Origin: Anaerococcus nagyae
GTDB taxonomy: Bacteria; Bacillota; Clostridia; Tissierellales; Peptoniphilaceae
Direction of reading: 5' to 3'
DNA: 64,000 nucleotides
Assembly (NCBI RefSeq): GCF_017874535.1
Contig: NZ_JAGGLS010000002.1
Location: 62,001 to 126,000 of the forward strand
Shown here: positions 41,469-50,132 of the stretch, one piece after another
Layout of the letters: every line of letters starts with the position of its first letter
How positions within the stretch are numbered: position 1 is the stretch's first letter
Position numbers and translations under genes: made by a program
Notes under the pieces: model-generated
The model's database searches: none
The model's input: only the letters and a program-made list of their open reading frames with translations
Told to the model about the DNA's origin: nothing

Positions 41469-42134
41469 ATGGAATATTTAAAATTGATTGGTATTCTGAT
41501 AATAGTATTAGGTTTTATTTTTAAACTAAATATAGTATTTACTGTTATATTATCAGGATTCATAACAGCTCTAGTAGCGGGAATTCCTTTTACTGAATTT
41601 CTAGAGATACTAGGCGAAAATTTTGTAAAACAGAGGATAGTTACTATATTTATAATAACTTTGCCAGTAATAGGACTATCGGAGCAGTTTGGCTTAAAGC
41701 AATCTGCGGAAAAGATTGTTAAAAAGCGTAAGAATTTATCATCAGGGGCACTTTTAAGTGTTTATCTTTTATTTAGAGAGTTGGCTGGTTTTTTGGCAAT
41801 GAGAATATATGGTTTGGTACAATTTGTAAGACCAATTATTTATCCGATGACAGAAGCAGCGGTTGAAAAACAAAATGGTCAAGTAACAGATGAACAAAAA
41901 GAAAAATTAAAAGCACGCGCAACAGCTATGGAAAATTTTGGTAATTTCTTTGCTCAAAATACTTTTATAGGTGCTGGAGGTGTGTTGATTATAGTAGGAC
42001 AAATGGAAACTTTAGGGTATCCTGTTACAAATGCTGATATAGCTTCAAAATCATTACCTATAGCTTTAATATGTCTAATCTTAGGTATTATTAAAAATAT
42101 CATTGATGATAAAAAGATGAAAGGAGCTAAGTAA
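41469..42134 (+). CDS. DUF969 membrane protein
   Basis: 221 residues, five to six membrane segments. GLSEQFGLKQSAEKIVKKRK and ARATAMENFGNFFAQNTFIG are the family-defining blocks. DUF969 and DUF979 proteins occur as a pair, nearly always beside pcp, and likely form a two-subunit permease for a pyroglutamyl peptide or related compound (inference from context). A possible promoter TTGACT-17-TACACT lies at 41413-41441. The SD AAGGAGG precedes the ATG, and the next gene starts inside the stop codon (TAATG). Confidence 0.9.
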   Translation: MEYLKLIGILIIVLGFIFKLNIVFTVILSGFITALVAGIPFTEFLEILGENFVKQRIVTIFIITLPVIGLSEQFGLKQSAEKIVKKRKNLSSGALLSVYLLFRELAGFLAMRIYGLVQFVRPIIYPMTEAAVEKQNGQVTDEQKEKLKARATAMENFGNFFAQNTFIGAGGVLIIVGQMETLGYPVTNADIASKSLPIALICLILGIIKNIIDDKKMKGAK

Positions 42135-43078
42135 TGACATTTTTTGGTATGCCAGCTAAAGAATTTTTTGATGGATTCTTAGAATTTATATATATACTGA
42201 TTGGATTACAATTTTTCTATACGGCATATAGGGTAGCAAAAGCTAATGACAATGAAAAGAAAGTTACTACTGTTATTTTTTGGATAATATTAGGAATTTT
42301 ATTTGCCTTTGGTAAATGGATACCTTATGTAGTATCTGGAGTACTAGTGGTTATTATTGGAATATTATCTTTAGTAAATGGAATAGTTGTAAAAGGATCT
42401 ATAGAAAATGACAAATCTACTGAAGTAGAAGGTTCGAATAAACTGGGGAATAAAATATTTATCCCAGTTATTGTGATGGCAGTTCTTGCTATTATAATTG
42501 CAAAATTAATACCAGAATCTAGTGCATCAGTATTAGGTTTTACTGCTATAGTGGCCATAATAATCGCTATGATAATGACTAAATCAAGCTTTTCTAGCAT
42601 GATGAAACAATCTGATAGAATGGTTCAACAGGTTGGATCTGTAGCTATATTACCACAACTATTAGCTGCTTTAGGTGCGATTTTTACAGCAGCAGGTGTA
42701 GGTGATGTTATTGCTTCAATAATAGGAGGTATGATACCAACTGTAAATCCATGGACAGGTTCCATTGCTTATATACTTGGTATGGTAATATTTACTGCTA
42801 TAATGGGAAATGCCTATGCAGCATTTACGGTTATAACTGCAGGAATTGGGGTACCATTTGTAATAGCCCAAGGAGCAGATCCTGCAATATCAGCTGCACT
42901 TGCTATGACAGCTGGTTATTGTGGAACACTTTTGACACCTATGGCTGGAAATTTCAATATATTACCAGTTGGTATATTAGAAATGAAGGATAAAAACGGA
43001 GTTTTAAAAGAACAAGCTCTATTTTCTATTGTTATGGTAATAGCGCATATATTATTAATGAGATTTTGGGCTTTTTAG
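42134..43078 (+). CDS. DUF979 membrane protein
   Basis: 314 residues, about nine membrane segments. The N-terminus MPAKEFFDGFLEFIYILIGL, the centre MKQSDRMVQQVGSVAILPQL and the C-terminal AGYCGTLLTPMAGNFNILPV (a re-entrant loop-like, transporter-type sequence) define DUF979. Co-translated with the DUF969 partner by a TAATG overlap and followed 26 bases later by pcp. Probably the second half of the permease; substrate by context pyroglutamate-containing peptides. Confidence 0.9.
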   Translation: MTFFGMPAKEFFDGFLEFIYILIGLQFFYTAYRVAKANDNEKKVTTVIFWIILGILFAFGKWIPYVVSGVLVVIIGILSLVNGIVVKGSIENDKSTEVEGSNKLGNKIFIPVIVMAVLAIIIAKLIPESSASVLGFTAIVAIIIAMIMTKSSFSSMMKQSDRMVQQVGSVAILPQLLAALGAIFTAAGVGDVIASIIGGMIPTVNPWTGSIAYILGMVIFTAIMGNAYAAFTVITAGIGVPFVIAQGADPAISAALAMTAGYCGTLLTPMAGNFNILPVGILEMKDKNGVLKEQALFSIVMVIAHILLMRFWAF

Positions 43079-43104
43079 AATTAACTATATAAAGGAGAAA
43101 ATAA

Positions 43105-43749
43105 ATGAAAATACTTGTAACAGGGTTTGACCCATTTGAAGGAGAACCTACTAATCCAGCAATTGAATCAGTAAAAAGAATTGATAATGAGATTGAAGGG
43201 GCAGAGATTATAAAACTAGAAATACCAACAGTATTTCAAAAATCAGCAGATGTTGTAGAAGCAAAGATTAGAGAAATAAATCCAGACGTTGTTCTTTCAG
43301 TAGGACAAGCTGGTGGAAGATACGGCATAACAGTAGAAAGAGTTGCGATAAATCAAGATGATGCGAGAATAGAAGATAATGAAGGTAACCAACCAATAGA
43401 TACGGCAATAAGAGAAGATGGAGCTCCTGCATACTTTGCAACACTACCGATAAAAGCTATGGTAGAAGAAATAAAAAAAGAAAATATCCCAGCAAGCATA
43501 TCAAATACAGCTGGTACTTTTGTATGCAATCACATAATGTATCAAGATTTATATTTGGCTGAAAAATATGGAAATATAAGAGCAGGTTTTATTCATGTAC
43601 CTTATTTGACAGAACAGGTTGTAGATAAAAAAGATACAGCATCTATGAGTCTTGAAGATATTGTAAGAGGATTAAACGCAGCAATAAGAGCTATTGTAAA
43701 ATACAGTGATAAAGAAGATTTAAACGTGACAGGTGGTGCAACCCATTAA
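43105..43749 (+). CDS. pcp: Pyroglutamyl-peptidase I
   Basis: 214 residues, full length. The catalytic triad is E79 in [13 protein letters not shown]141 in [14 protein letters not shown] and H164 in [26 protein letters not shown] (8-21) is the substrate-binding loop signature. It removes N-terminal pyroglutamate from peptides in the cytoplasm. Third gene of the DUF969-DUF979-pcp operon, which suggests uptake of pyroglutamyl peptides followed by trimming. A terminator follows at once. Confidence 0.97.
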   Translation: MKILVTGFDPFEGEPTNPAIESVKRIDNEIEGAEIIKLEIPTVFQKSADVVEAKIREINPDVVLSVGQAGGRYGITVERVAINQDDARIEDNEGNQPIDTAIREDGAPAYFATLPIKAMVEEIKKENIPASISNTAGTFVCNHIMYQDLYLAEKYGNIRAGFIHVPYLTEQVVDKKDTASMSLEDIVRGLNAAIRAIVKYSDKEDLNVTGGATH

Positions 43750-43756
43750 ATTAATG

Positions 43757-43777
43757 AGACCCTTAGGGGTCTTTTTT
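43757..43777 (+). terminator. Rho-independent terminator
   Basis: AGACCCTTAGGGGTCT with a T run, 8 bases after pcp. Confidence 0.7.
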
Positions 43778-43831
43778 ATTACAATAAATAAAATTGGGTA
43801 TAATGGATAAAACAAATATTAGGAGGAAATT

Positions 43832-44092
43832 ATGGATAATAAAGAAAAGGTAACATATCAAACAGATACAACGTCAAGAGATGATTTGGATCAAGAAGAC
43901 TTTGTAAATAATAAAGTAGTTGAAGAAGAAAGATTAAGACTTAGAGAAGAAGAAAAAAGAGCAAATGAAGTACCTATGAGCAATGGGGAAAATTGTGGCA
44001 TAGTAGAATTTGAAGGCAAAAGAATCAACACATGTAAAGGGGAAAAGATTGTTGAAGATGGATATAAGAATCCAGATAAAAATGATAATTAA
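43832..44092 (+). CDS. Hypothetical small acidic protein
   Basis: 86 residues, strongly charged and hydrophilic. Residues 25-45 are a predicted helix rich in E, R and K (NNKVVEEERLRLREEEKRAN). A C-terminal module has two cysteines (GENCGIVEFEGKR and NTCKGEKIVEDG). No signal peptide or membrane part. AGGAGG is the SD, so expression looks efficient. I do not recognise the family. Flanked by terminators on both sides, so it is its own unit. Confidence 0.6.
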   Translation: MDNKEKVTYQTDTTSRDDLDQEDFVNNKVVEEERLRLREEEKRANEVPMSNGENCGIVEFEGKRINTCKGEKIVEDGYKNPDKNDN

Positions 44093-44128
44093 CTTATGTA
44101 TAGATTTATAAATAAAATTATTTAAATA

Positions 44129-44170
44129 GGACCTTTATAGATTATTTTAAATTCTATAAAGGTTTTTTCT
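44129..44170 (+). terminator. Rho-independent terminator
   Basis: GACCTTTATAGA pairs with TCTATAAAGGTT around an A/T loop, then TTTTT. Confidence 0.7.
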
Positions 44171-44250
44171 TTAAAGTATGTATTATTTTTAAAAATATAG
44201 TTACTGAGTGTTATAATTATTTTAATATATATGTAATTTAAGGAGTATTC

Positions 44251-45410
44251 ATGAAATATATTAAAAAAATAATTTTTATTTTCTTTTCGTTTTTATTTTT
44301 TATATCAAATGCTTATGCTAAGGAAGATATAAGTAATAAAAAATACTTAAGTGAGGATTACAACCAAGTTCAAATGGCAAAGCTTATATTTGGAGGAGAT
44401 GTATTGCCTCACTTGAACTTTGATAAATATGCCTATAGCTATGGTAATGGTAATTATAACTATGACAGAAATTTTGAAATGTTAGAAGAATTTACATCTG
44501 ATTCTGATCTATTTATAGTAAATTGTGAATTTACATCAAATCCTAATTACAAGCCATCAGGTTATCCAACCTTTAATTCTGATAAAAATATATATAGATC
44601 TCTCAAAAACATTGGAGTAGATGTTATAACTACAGCTAATAATCATGCTTTAGATACAGGCATTGATGGTTTGGATACAACAATAGAGGCTATGAATAGT
44701 TATGGAATTGACAATTGTGGCACCAGAATCGATCCATATAGGAAATATTTAATAAAAGATATCAATGGTATTAGGGTAGGAATTCTTGCTTATACAGAGC
44801 AAATTAACGGCTTAGAATATCTATTAAACACTAAGGATAAAAAAATAAGATAGATATGATTGATCCTATACTTATAATGGATGACATACAAAAAATAAGA
44901 AAAGCTGGTGCGGATTTTGTGGTGGTTTATCCTCATTGGGGTGTAGAGTACTCCTCATATCCAGAAAGTTGGCAAATAAATTTAGCTCATGCCATGATTG
45001 ATTGGGGAGCAGATATGGTTATAGGAAATCACCCTCATGTTATTCAACCTCGCGAAGAATACATTAGTCAGGATGGTAGGAAAGGAATGATTTATTATTC
45101 TTTAGGAAATTTAGTTTCAAATCAAAATCATAAGTATTTTAATAATGATTATAGACCAGAACAAGGTCTACTAGTAGAAACTATTATTTATAAGAGTCCT
45201 AAGGATAAAGCTTGTAAAATATTAAATACTTCTTACCATAATATATGGACAGAGTCATTATATGATGAGTACGGATTATTAAATAGAACTTATCTTACTG
45301 AAGAATTTACAGGTAAAACTAAAAAATATAAAAATACAGAGGATAATATTAATTATATGGATTTAACAAATAATATGAATTATGATATAATGCATACTTT
45401 TATAAAATAG
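44251..45410 (+). pseudogene. CapA-type poly-gamma-glutamate synthesis protein, frame broken at A7
   Basis: Two frames make one protein of about 386 residues. Part one (44251-44853) has a signal peptide ending AYA-K (residue 23), FGGDVLPH, NCEFTS and TANNHALDTGIDGLD. Part two (from 44856) has VYPHWGVEYSSYP, IGNHPHVIQP and YYSLGNLVSN, together the CapA/PgsA metallophosphatase-like fold. The break is at GATAAAAAAATAAG (44838-44851): adding one A, or a -1 slip on AAA AAA, restores NKIDMIDP and the whole domain. It could be a real mutation, transcript slippage, or an assembly error. CapA proteins are surface-linked factors for anionic capsule or wall polymers. Confidence 0.75.
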
Positions 45411-45413
45411 GGC

Positions 45414-45450
45414 ACAAAAAATGGATGAGAAATTCTCATCCATTTTTTTG
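45414..45450. terminator. Bidirectional terminator
   Basis: AAAAAATGGATGAG and CTCATCCATTTTTT form a strong stem with an AAATT loop between the convergent CapA and lipoprotein genes. Confidence 0.8.
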
Positions 45451-45463
45451 AATAATATAAAAA

Positions 45464-45757
45464 TTACTTATTTTCGTTTTCTACTGTATCAGCAGCGTCA
45501 TCTGCTTCGTCAGCAGCATCGTCAGCTTTGTCAGCAGCGTCATCTGCTTTGTCAGCAGCATCATCAGCTTTATCTTCTGTTGTATCAGTAGTTTCTTCTG
45601 GTTCAGTTACTGTTGTGTCTTTTGTATCTTCAGTTTCAGCTGGTTCAGTTACTTTTGTATCTTCTTTAGTATCTTCTGTTTTTTTGTCAGCATTGTTTCC
45701 ACATCCTGCAAATGCGAATGTTCCTGCTAATGCTAATGCGATTAATTTTTTATTCAT
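45464..45757 (-). CDS. Repeat-rich acidic lipoprotein
   Basis: 97 residues. A lipoprotein signal, MNKKLIALALAGTFAFAGCG, has a lipobox cysteine at 19. A Thr/Glu-rich spacer (EDTKVTEPAETEDTKDTT) is followed by four tandem copies of the seven-residue unit KADDAAD (last copy EADDAAD) and then TVENENK. The DNA repeats with it, in 21-base units. The mature part is highly acidic and low complexity, probably an extended, surface-exposed spacer. AGGAGAG is the SD. Function unknown; repeat number may vary between strains. Confidence 0.75.
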   Translation of the reverse strand: MNKKLIALALAGTFAFAGCGNNADKKTEDTKEDTKVTEPAETEDTKDTTVTEPEETTDTTEDKADDAADKADDAADKADDAADEADDAADTVENENK

Positions 45758-45946
45758 TATAATACTCTCCTTTTATTCCTTAATCGGGATCTATTATAGT
45801 CTTAGTTAAGTAATATGTCAAATATGCTTATGATTAATATTAATGATTTAGTATATATTAATTATTTTTTTGTTGGAAAGTACACAATAATTTAGTTTGT
45901 AAGTAATAAGTAAGGGTAGTAGATATTAATGAAAAGAGGTGGAGTT

Positions 45947-46801
45947 ATGGAAAAATTTTTAGAAAATTTACCTATCAATAACATTAAAGATATAAGATTA
46001 GCAAATGGCGGAGATGTTAATGTTGCTTATAAAATATATACAGATGATCAAATATATTTTATGCTAGTTCAAGAAAACTCTAATGAAAATTTTTACTATG
46101 GAGAGATAGAAGGATTAAAATTATTTGAAAAAATTGGGATTCCAGCACCGAGAGTAATAGCGAATGGTTATGTAGATAATGATAGTTACCTAGTGTTATC
46201 TTTCCTAGAGGAAGCTAAAAATGGATCTCAAAGCAAACTTGCACAAGTAGTAGCAAGGCTACATAGATATTATAGCAAAAATGATAAGTTTGGTTTTGAT
46301 TATCCTCATAATGGTTCTGACACTCAATTTTCTAATGAATGGACAGATACATGGAGTGATCTTTTTATAAATCAAAGGATGAATAAGTTAACTCAACAAT
46401 TAATAGATTTAGGCTATTGGGATAGTAGCTCTTTGGATAGATATAAGAAGGTTAGAGCTATTATAATTGCTGAGCTGTCCAATCATAAATCAGAAGCTTC
46501 TCTACTTCACGGAGATTTATGGGCAGGTAATTATATGTTCCTAGAAGATGGTACTCCTGCTTTATTTGACCCAAGTCCATTTTATGGCGATAGAGAGTTT
46601 GATATAGGTGTTAGCAGTGTTTTTGGTGGTTTTTCTGATGAATTTTATAATGAATATGATGAAATTTATCCACTAGATGAAGGTTATGAGCTAAGACTAG
46701 AATTTTATAGATTATATCTTTTGATGGTGCACCAAGTAAAATTTGGTAATACTTACGAAAGATCAGTAAATCAGAGTATAGATTTTATATTAAATCATTA
46801 G
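45947..46801 (+). CDS. Fructosamine/ribulosamine kinase family protein
   Basis: 284 residues, protein-kinase-like fold of the FN3K/YniA group. ANGGDVNVAYKI is the glycine loop, LVQEN carries the position of the ATP-binding residue, LLHGDLWAGNYM is the catalytic loop with its Asp and Asn, and FDPSPFYGDREFDIGV is the metal-binding DP motif plus the family GDREFD. It phosphorylates ketoamines on glycated proteins or sugars so that they break down. ATG 45947 is chosen because AGGTGGAG (45937-45944) lies before it; the upstream ATG at 45929 is less likely. Confidence 0.87.
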   Translation: MEKFLENLPINNIKDIRLANGGDVNVAYKIYTDDQIYFMLVQENSNENFYYGEIEGLKLFEKIGIPAPRVIANGYVDNDSYLVLSFLEEAKNGSQSKLAQVVARLHRYYSKNDKFGFDYPHNGSDTQFSNEWTDTWSDLFINQRMNKLTQQLIDLGYWDSSSLDRYKKVRAIIIAELSNHKSEASLLHGDLWAGNYMFLEDGTPALFDPSPFYGDREFDIGVSSVFGGFSDEFYNEYDEIYPLDEGYELRLEFYRLYLLMVHQVKFGNTYERSVNQSIDFILNH

Positions 46802-46983
46802 AAGAATACTGATTCTAATGTAGAATACTTTGATTATTATGGAATTTACGAGATTTATGAAACTATAATTGTTAATAAGAATAACAATATCATTTATGGA
46901 AGAATTTATTATGATAAATAAAGATAGCTTCAGTAAGTCTTAATACAATGAATCAGTATATATATCACAGAAATTTCATATAC

Positions 46984-47030
46984 AAAAACTGCTGGATAAG
47001 CTAATTAAGTCTTTATACAGCAGTTTTTTT
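46984..47030 (+). terminator. Rho-independent terminator
   Basis: AAAACTGCTG pairs with CAGCAGTTTT around a 24-base loop, then TTT. It insulates the next operon. The 46802-46983 gap before it holds no intact gene, only an open stretch (NTDSNVEYFDYYGIYEIYET) in frame behind the kinase stop. Confidence 0.7.
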
Positions 47031-47089
47031 CTAAGCATTTTTATTAATGCCGAAGTATAATGTAGTATAAATATAATTTGGAGGTTAAT

Positions 47090-48823
47090 ATGGAATTTGA
47101 TGACATTATAAAGTTAATAAATGATTTAACGAGTGATTTATCAGATATAAAGAAAAGACCTCCTATAAAGAGAAAAGTTGATAAAGATTCTACCAAAGGC
47201 GTAATAGATATTAGCTTTGATGATAAAGTAGATATTCCTAAAGAAAAATTTGATGGAAAACCTGTTATTAAAGATTATAAGTATTGGATTTTAAAATTAG
47301 ATAGACACTATAAATCACAGGCTATGAAAGTTAACCAATTAAATGTAGCTAGTCTAAAAATGTATGCTCATCTTTGTGATAGCTTAGAAGAATGTTTCAA
47401 TAAAAAGTATACTACAGTAGCAAGGGAATCTTCCAAGCTAAGGAGAGAGGGCGTTAATTATGATATATATTATAGTATTTATTTAATTGCAGAAGCCCAA
47501 GTATTGAATTTTTATAACCCATTATCTAATAAAGATCCAATTAAGTCTTATAATTTTTTAAAAAGTCATTTTGGCAATGAGCTGGTTAAATTAATACAAA
47601 AAAGAGTTCTCGAGTTAAGTAAAGGATTAAAAGATCCTGATATTAAAACAAGGGAGTATTTTGACTTAACGGATAATAATAAAGTATCCATGTGGTGGGA
47701 TCCAAAAGGAATATTGAGAGAAAAATATGATTTTTCTAAAAAAGAAGAGTTAGCTATTAACCAAATATCCAAAAGAAACAATGTTCTTTGGAAAAATCAA
47801 TATATAATAGATATTTTGTTGGATATGTACTTAGCAACTGTTAAGCAAATATTTAATAATAAAGATCTTGATGGAGAAAAGCTTTTAAATATTGTAAGTC
47901 CTTATCAAAGTTCAAAGATTATCTTAGATAGTATATTTTTAATTAGTGAATCTAATGTAAGGGATAAATTTGCGTTTTTGACTAATATAAATACTCAAAA
48001 ATCTATTGATGTTATAAAAGATTTTGATAATGGAAAAATGTACGACTTTATTGAAAACTATCAGGAGGATTATTTAGATAACATTGATAAAGAAAAAATT
48101 TCTAGAGCCTATGATTTATATTTTAAGAAAAACCATAATAAAACTAAAGACTTTATAAGATATGTTGAAACACTTTCTGATAGTGAAAAAATTAAAGTCT
48201 TGTATGAACACGAAAATGATGAAAATTTTAAGAAAATTCTTATAGAATTACTTAAAAAAGATGATGAAATATTAGCCTTATATTTTTTATATAAGAAAAA
48301 AATAAATAGAGGAAATCATGATAAGATTTTATTTGGGGTAATTAAGGAAGAAAATTATGATGAATTCTTACGACTTATTAACAAAAATGAATTAACTTTA
48401 GACTTAATAGCGAAGATAAAAAATCTAAATAAAGCTAAGACAAAAAAAATAAAAGTTGATAATAAAAAGATTGATATATCAAGAGCTAACTTAAATAAGA
48501 CAGTTATTATGGTAAATGAATTCTTTGAAATAGATGAAGATAATGATTTATTTGAAAAAGAAGAAAATGTAGAAAAATGTAGTCGTAATACTTATAATCA
48601 TATATTAAAAGATATTTTAAGTAAGGGATATATTAAAAAAGATCAACTTAGTTGTCTAGCTAAAAATGATAGCATGACTCTTAATACTTACTTAGGAAAA
48701 ATAAATGAAAGCTTATACGATTATATTGGTGATCAAACATTAGTAATAGAAAATGATAAGGTCATTATAGACGACTTTTATGTAGATATGATAAAGGAGT
48801 ATGTAAGTGGCGATCAGGATTAA
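47090..48823 (+). CDS. TerB-N/TerB-C-like protein of BrxD-helicase operon
   Basis: 577 residues, soluble, mostly helical, lysine-rich. Residues about 60-160 (DYKYWILKLDRHYKSQAMKV, LKMYAHLCDSLEEC, EAQVLNFYNP) resemble a TerB_N domain. The C-terminal 75 residues, with LSKGYIKKDQLSCLAK, LNTYLGKINESLYDYIGD and VIIDDFYVDMIKEYV, resemble TerB_C. The central TerB metal-binding bundle is not evident. ATG 47090 follows GGAGG (47079-47083). The gene overlaps the ATPase gene by 17 bases and leads a three-gene operon. TerB_N/TerB_C proteins are linked to stress and DNA-processing systems. Domain calls are by pattern and moderate. Confidence 0.6.
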   Translation: MEFDDIIKLINDLTSDLSDIKKRPPIKRKVDKDSTKGVIDISFDDKVDIPKEKFDGKPVIKDYKYWILKLDRHYKSQAMKVNQLNVASLKMYAHLCDSLEECFNKKYTTVARESSKLRREGVNYDIYYSIYLIAEAQVLNFYNPLSNKDPIKSYNFLKSHFGNELVKLIQKRVLELSKGLKDPDIKTREYFDLTDNNKVSMWWDPKGILREKYDFSKKEELAINQISKRNNVLWKNQYIIDILLDMYLATVKQIFNNKDLDGEKLLNIVSPYQSSKIILDSIFLISESNVRDKFAFLTNINTQKSIDVIKDFDNGKMYDFIENYQEDYLDNIDKEKISRAYDLYFKKNHNKTKDFIRYVETLSDSEKIKVLYEHENDENFKKILIELLKKDDEILALYFLYKKKINRGNHDKILFGVIKEENYDEFLRLINKNELTLDLIAKIKNLNKAKTKKIKVDNKKIDISRANLNKTVIMVNEFFEIDEDNDLFEKEENVEKCSRNTYNHILKDILSKGYIKKDQLSCLAKNDSMTLNTYLGKINESLYDYIGDQTLVIENDKVIIDDFYVDMIKEYVSGDQD

Positions 48824-50132
48824 TCCAAAAGAAGCATCGGTAATAATAAATTCTTTAGAAGCTGGTGTAGTACCCAATATGGGTGTGCAACATTTGCTTG
48901 TTGGTAGGAATAGAGAAGTAGAAGAAGTTATAAAAATACTAGATAGTGTAGCTGATGGTAGATCAGATATAAGATTCTGGGTAGGTGATTTTGGTTCTGG
49001 CAAAAGTTTTATGTTAGCGACAATAGAACAAATTTCCATTCAAAAAAATTTTGTAGTATCAACTCTAGATCTCAATCCTTCTAGAAGATTTTATGCAAAT
49101 GATAGAAAAGTAGTAGCTTTATATACAGAAATTATAGATAATATAAAAACAAAAACTGTAAAAACAGGGAATGCTTTAGATACTATTGTAGAAGAATGGT
49201 TAAATGATGTATTTAGTATAGTAGCAGATAAGAATAATGTTGAAATATCTGAAATAATAGGAGGTAACTATAAAAAAGAAGTTTCTAATGAAATATTAAA
49301 TACAATAGGAAATTTTTCTGCTGTAGGCCTATCTTTTGAATTTGGAGAAGCTATAGTTAAATTTTATGAAGGATTAATAGAAGATAATAGAATACTCCGT
49401 GCCAATGCTATAAGATGGCTTAGGGGAGATATAACTACTAAAACAGAGTCTAAAAAACTTCTTGGGATAAATAAAATAATCAATGATGATAACTGGTTTG
49501 ATGCTTTAAAAAATATGAGCGAATTATTTTTAGGTATAAGTTATAGTGGATTTGTAGTTAATTTTGACGAGGCAGTAAATTTATATAAGTTACCTAAATC
49601 TGTTACTCGTGAAAGAAATTATGAGAGAATTTTAAATATCTATAATGAATGCAAATCTAATATAGCTAAGGGTTTATTTATAAATTTTGGTGCAACAAGG
49701 AAGACTATATTTGATGAGAATCGTGGTTTATCATCTTACGGAGCTCTAAAAGGCAGACTTGGTAGTGAAGAAAGTATGGATAATAAGCTAATTAACACGA
49801 ACAGGACAGTACTGGGGCTAAAAGCCTTAACTAATGAGGAAATATACACACTTTTAGAAAACTTAGTAAATATCTATAATGTAAATTATAAAGAATCTAT
49901 ATCTATAAGCGAGAATGAGATAATAACTTACATGGAGGGTCAGCTTAATAGACCAGGAGCTGATGAATTTTTAACACCACGTGCCGTTATTAAGGATTTT
50001 ATAGAAATACTTGATCTAAAAAGACAAAATCCTAATAATGAAATTATGGATATTTTAACTATGAGATTTAAAGATATTCTTACTATTAGCAAAGATCCAG
50101 ATGATTTAGATGATGAGATAGAGATAATATGA
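48807..50132 (+). CDS. BrxD-type (DUF2791) ATP-binding protein
   Basis: 441 residues. The start MAIRINPKEASVIINSLEAG and GVQHLLVGRNREVEEVIKIL are typical of the DUF2791/BrxC-BrxD ATPase group. Walker A is GDFGSGKSFML (60-70) and a Walker B-like strand is GFVVNFDEAVNLYKLP, followed by INFGATRKTIFDENRGLSSY. The C-terminal part (FLTPRAVIKDFIEILDLKRQ) is the helical lid. In BREX type 2, BrxD is paired with the Lhr-like helicase BrxHI, as here. The gene overlaps both neighbours (17 bases before, 4 after), so all three products are made together. Confidence 0.85.
   Translation: MAIRINPKEASVIINSLEAGVVPNMGVQHLLVGRNREVEEVIKILDSVADGRSDIRFWVGDFGSGKSFMLATIEQISIQKNFVVSTLDLNPSRRFYANDRKVVALYTEIIDNIKTKTVKTGNALDTIVEEWLNDVFSIVADKNNVEISEIIGGNYKKEVSNEILNTIGNFSAVGLSFEFGEAIVKFYEGLIEDNRILRANAIRWLRGDITTKTESKKLLGINKIINDDNWFDALKNMSELFLGISYSGFVVNFDEAVNLYKLPKSVTRERNYERILNIYNECKSNIAKGLFINFGATRKTIFDENRGLSSYGALKGRLGSEESMDNKLINTNRTVLGLKALTNEEIYTLLENLVNIYNVNYKESISISENEIITYMEGQLNRPGADEFLTPRAVIKDFIEILDLKRQNPNNEIMDILTMRFKDILTISKDPDDLDDEIEII

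Noticed and set aside
42325-42600. Minus-strand frame inside DUF979
   Set aside because: Antisense of a membrane protein gene, low complexity, no start signals.
45480-45570. Tandem 21-base repeats as a possible CRISPR array
   Set aside because: The units are directly adjacent without spacers and code for KADDAAD.
45528-45809. Plus-strand frame opposite the repeat lipoprotein
   Set aside because: Its SAASSALS-type repeats are the antisense of the KADDAAD repeats. The minus frame has a lipobox, SD and terminator.
47090-48823. Tellurium resistance operon
   Set aside because: Only TerB_N/TerB_C-like flanks are suspected. No TerC, TerD, TerE or TerZ genes are nearby and the central TerB bundle is not seen.
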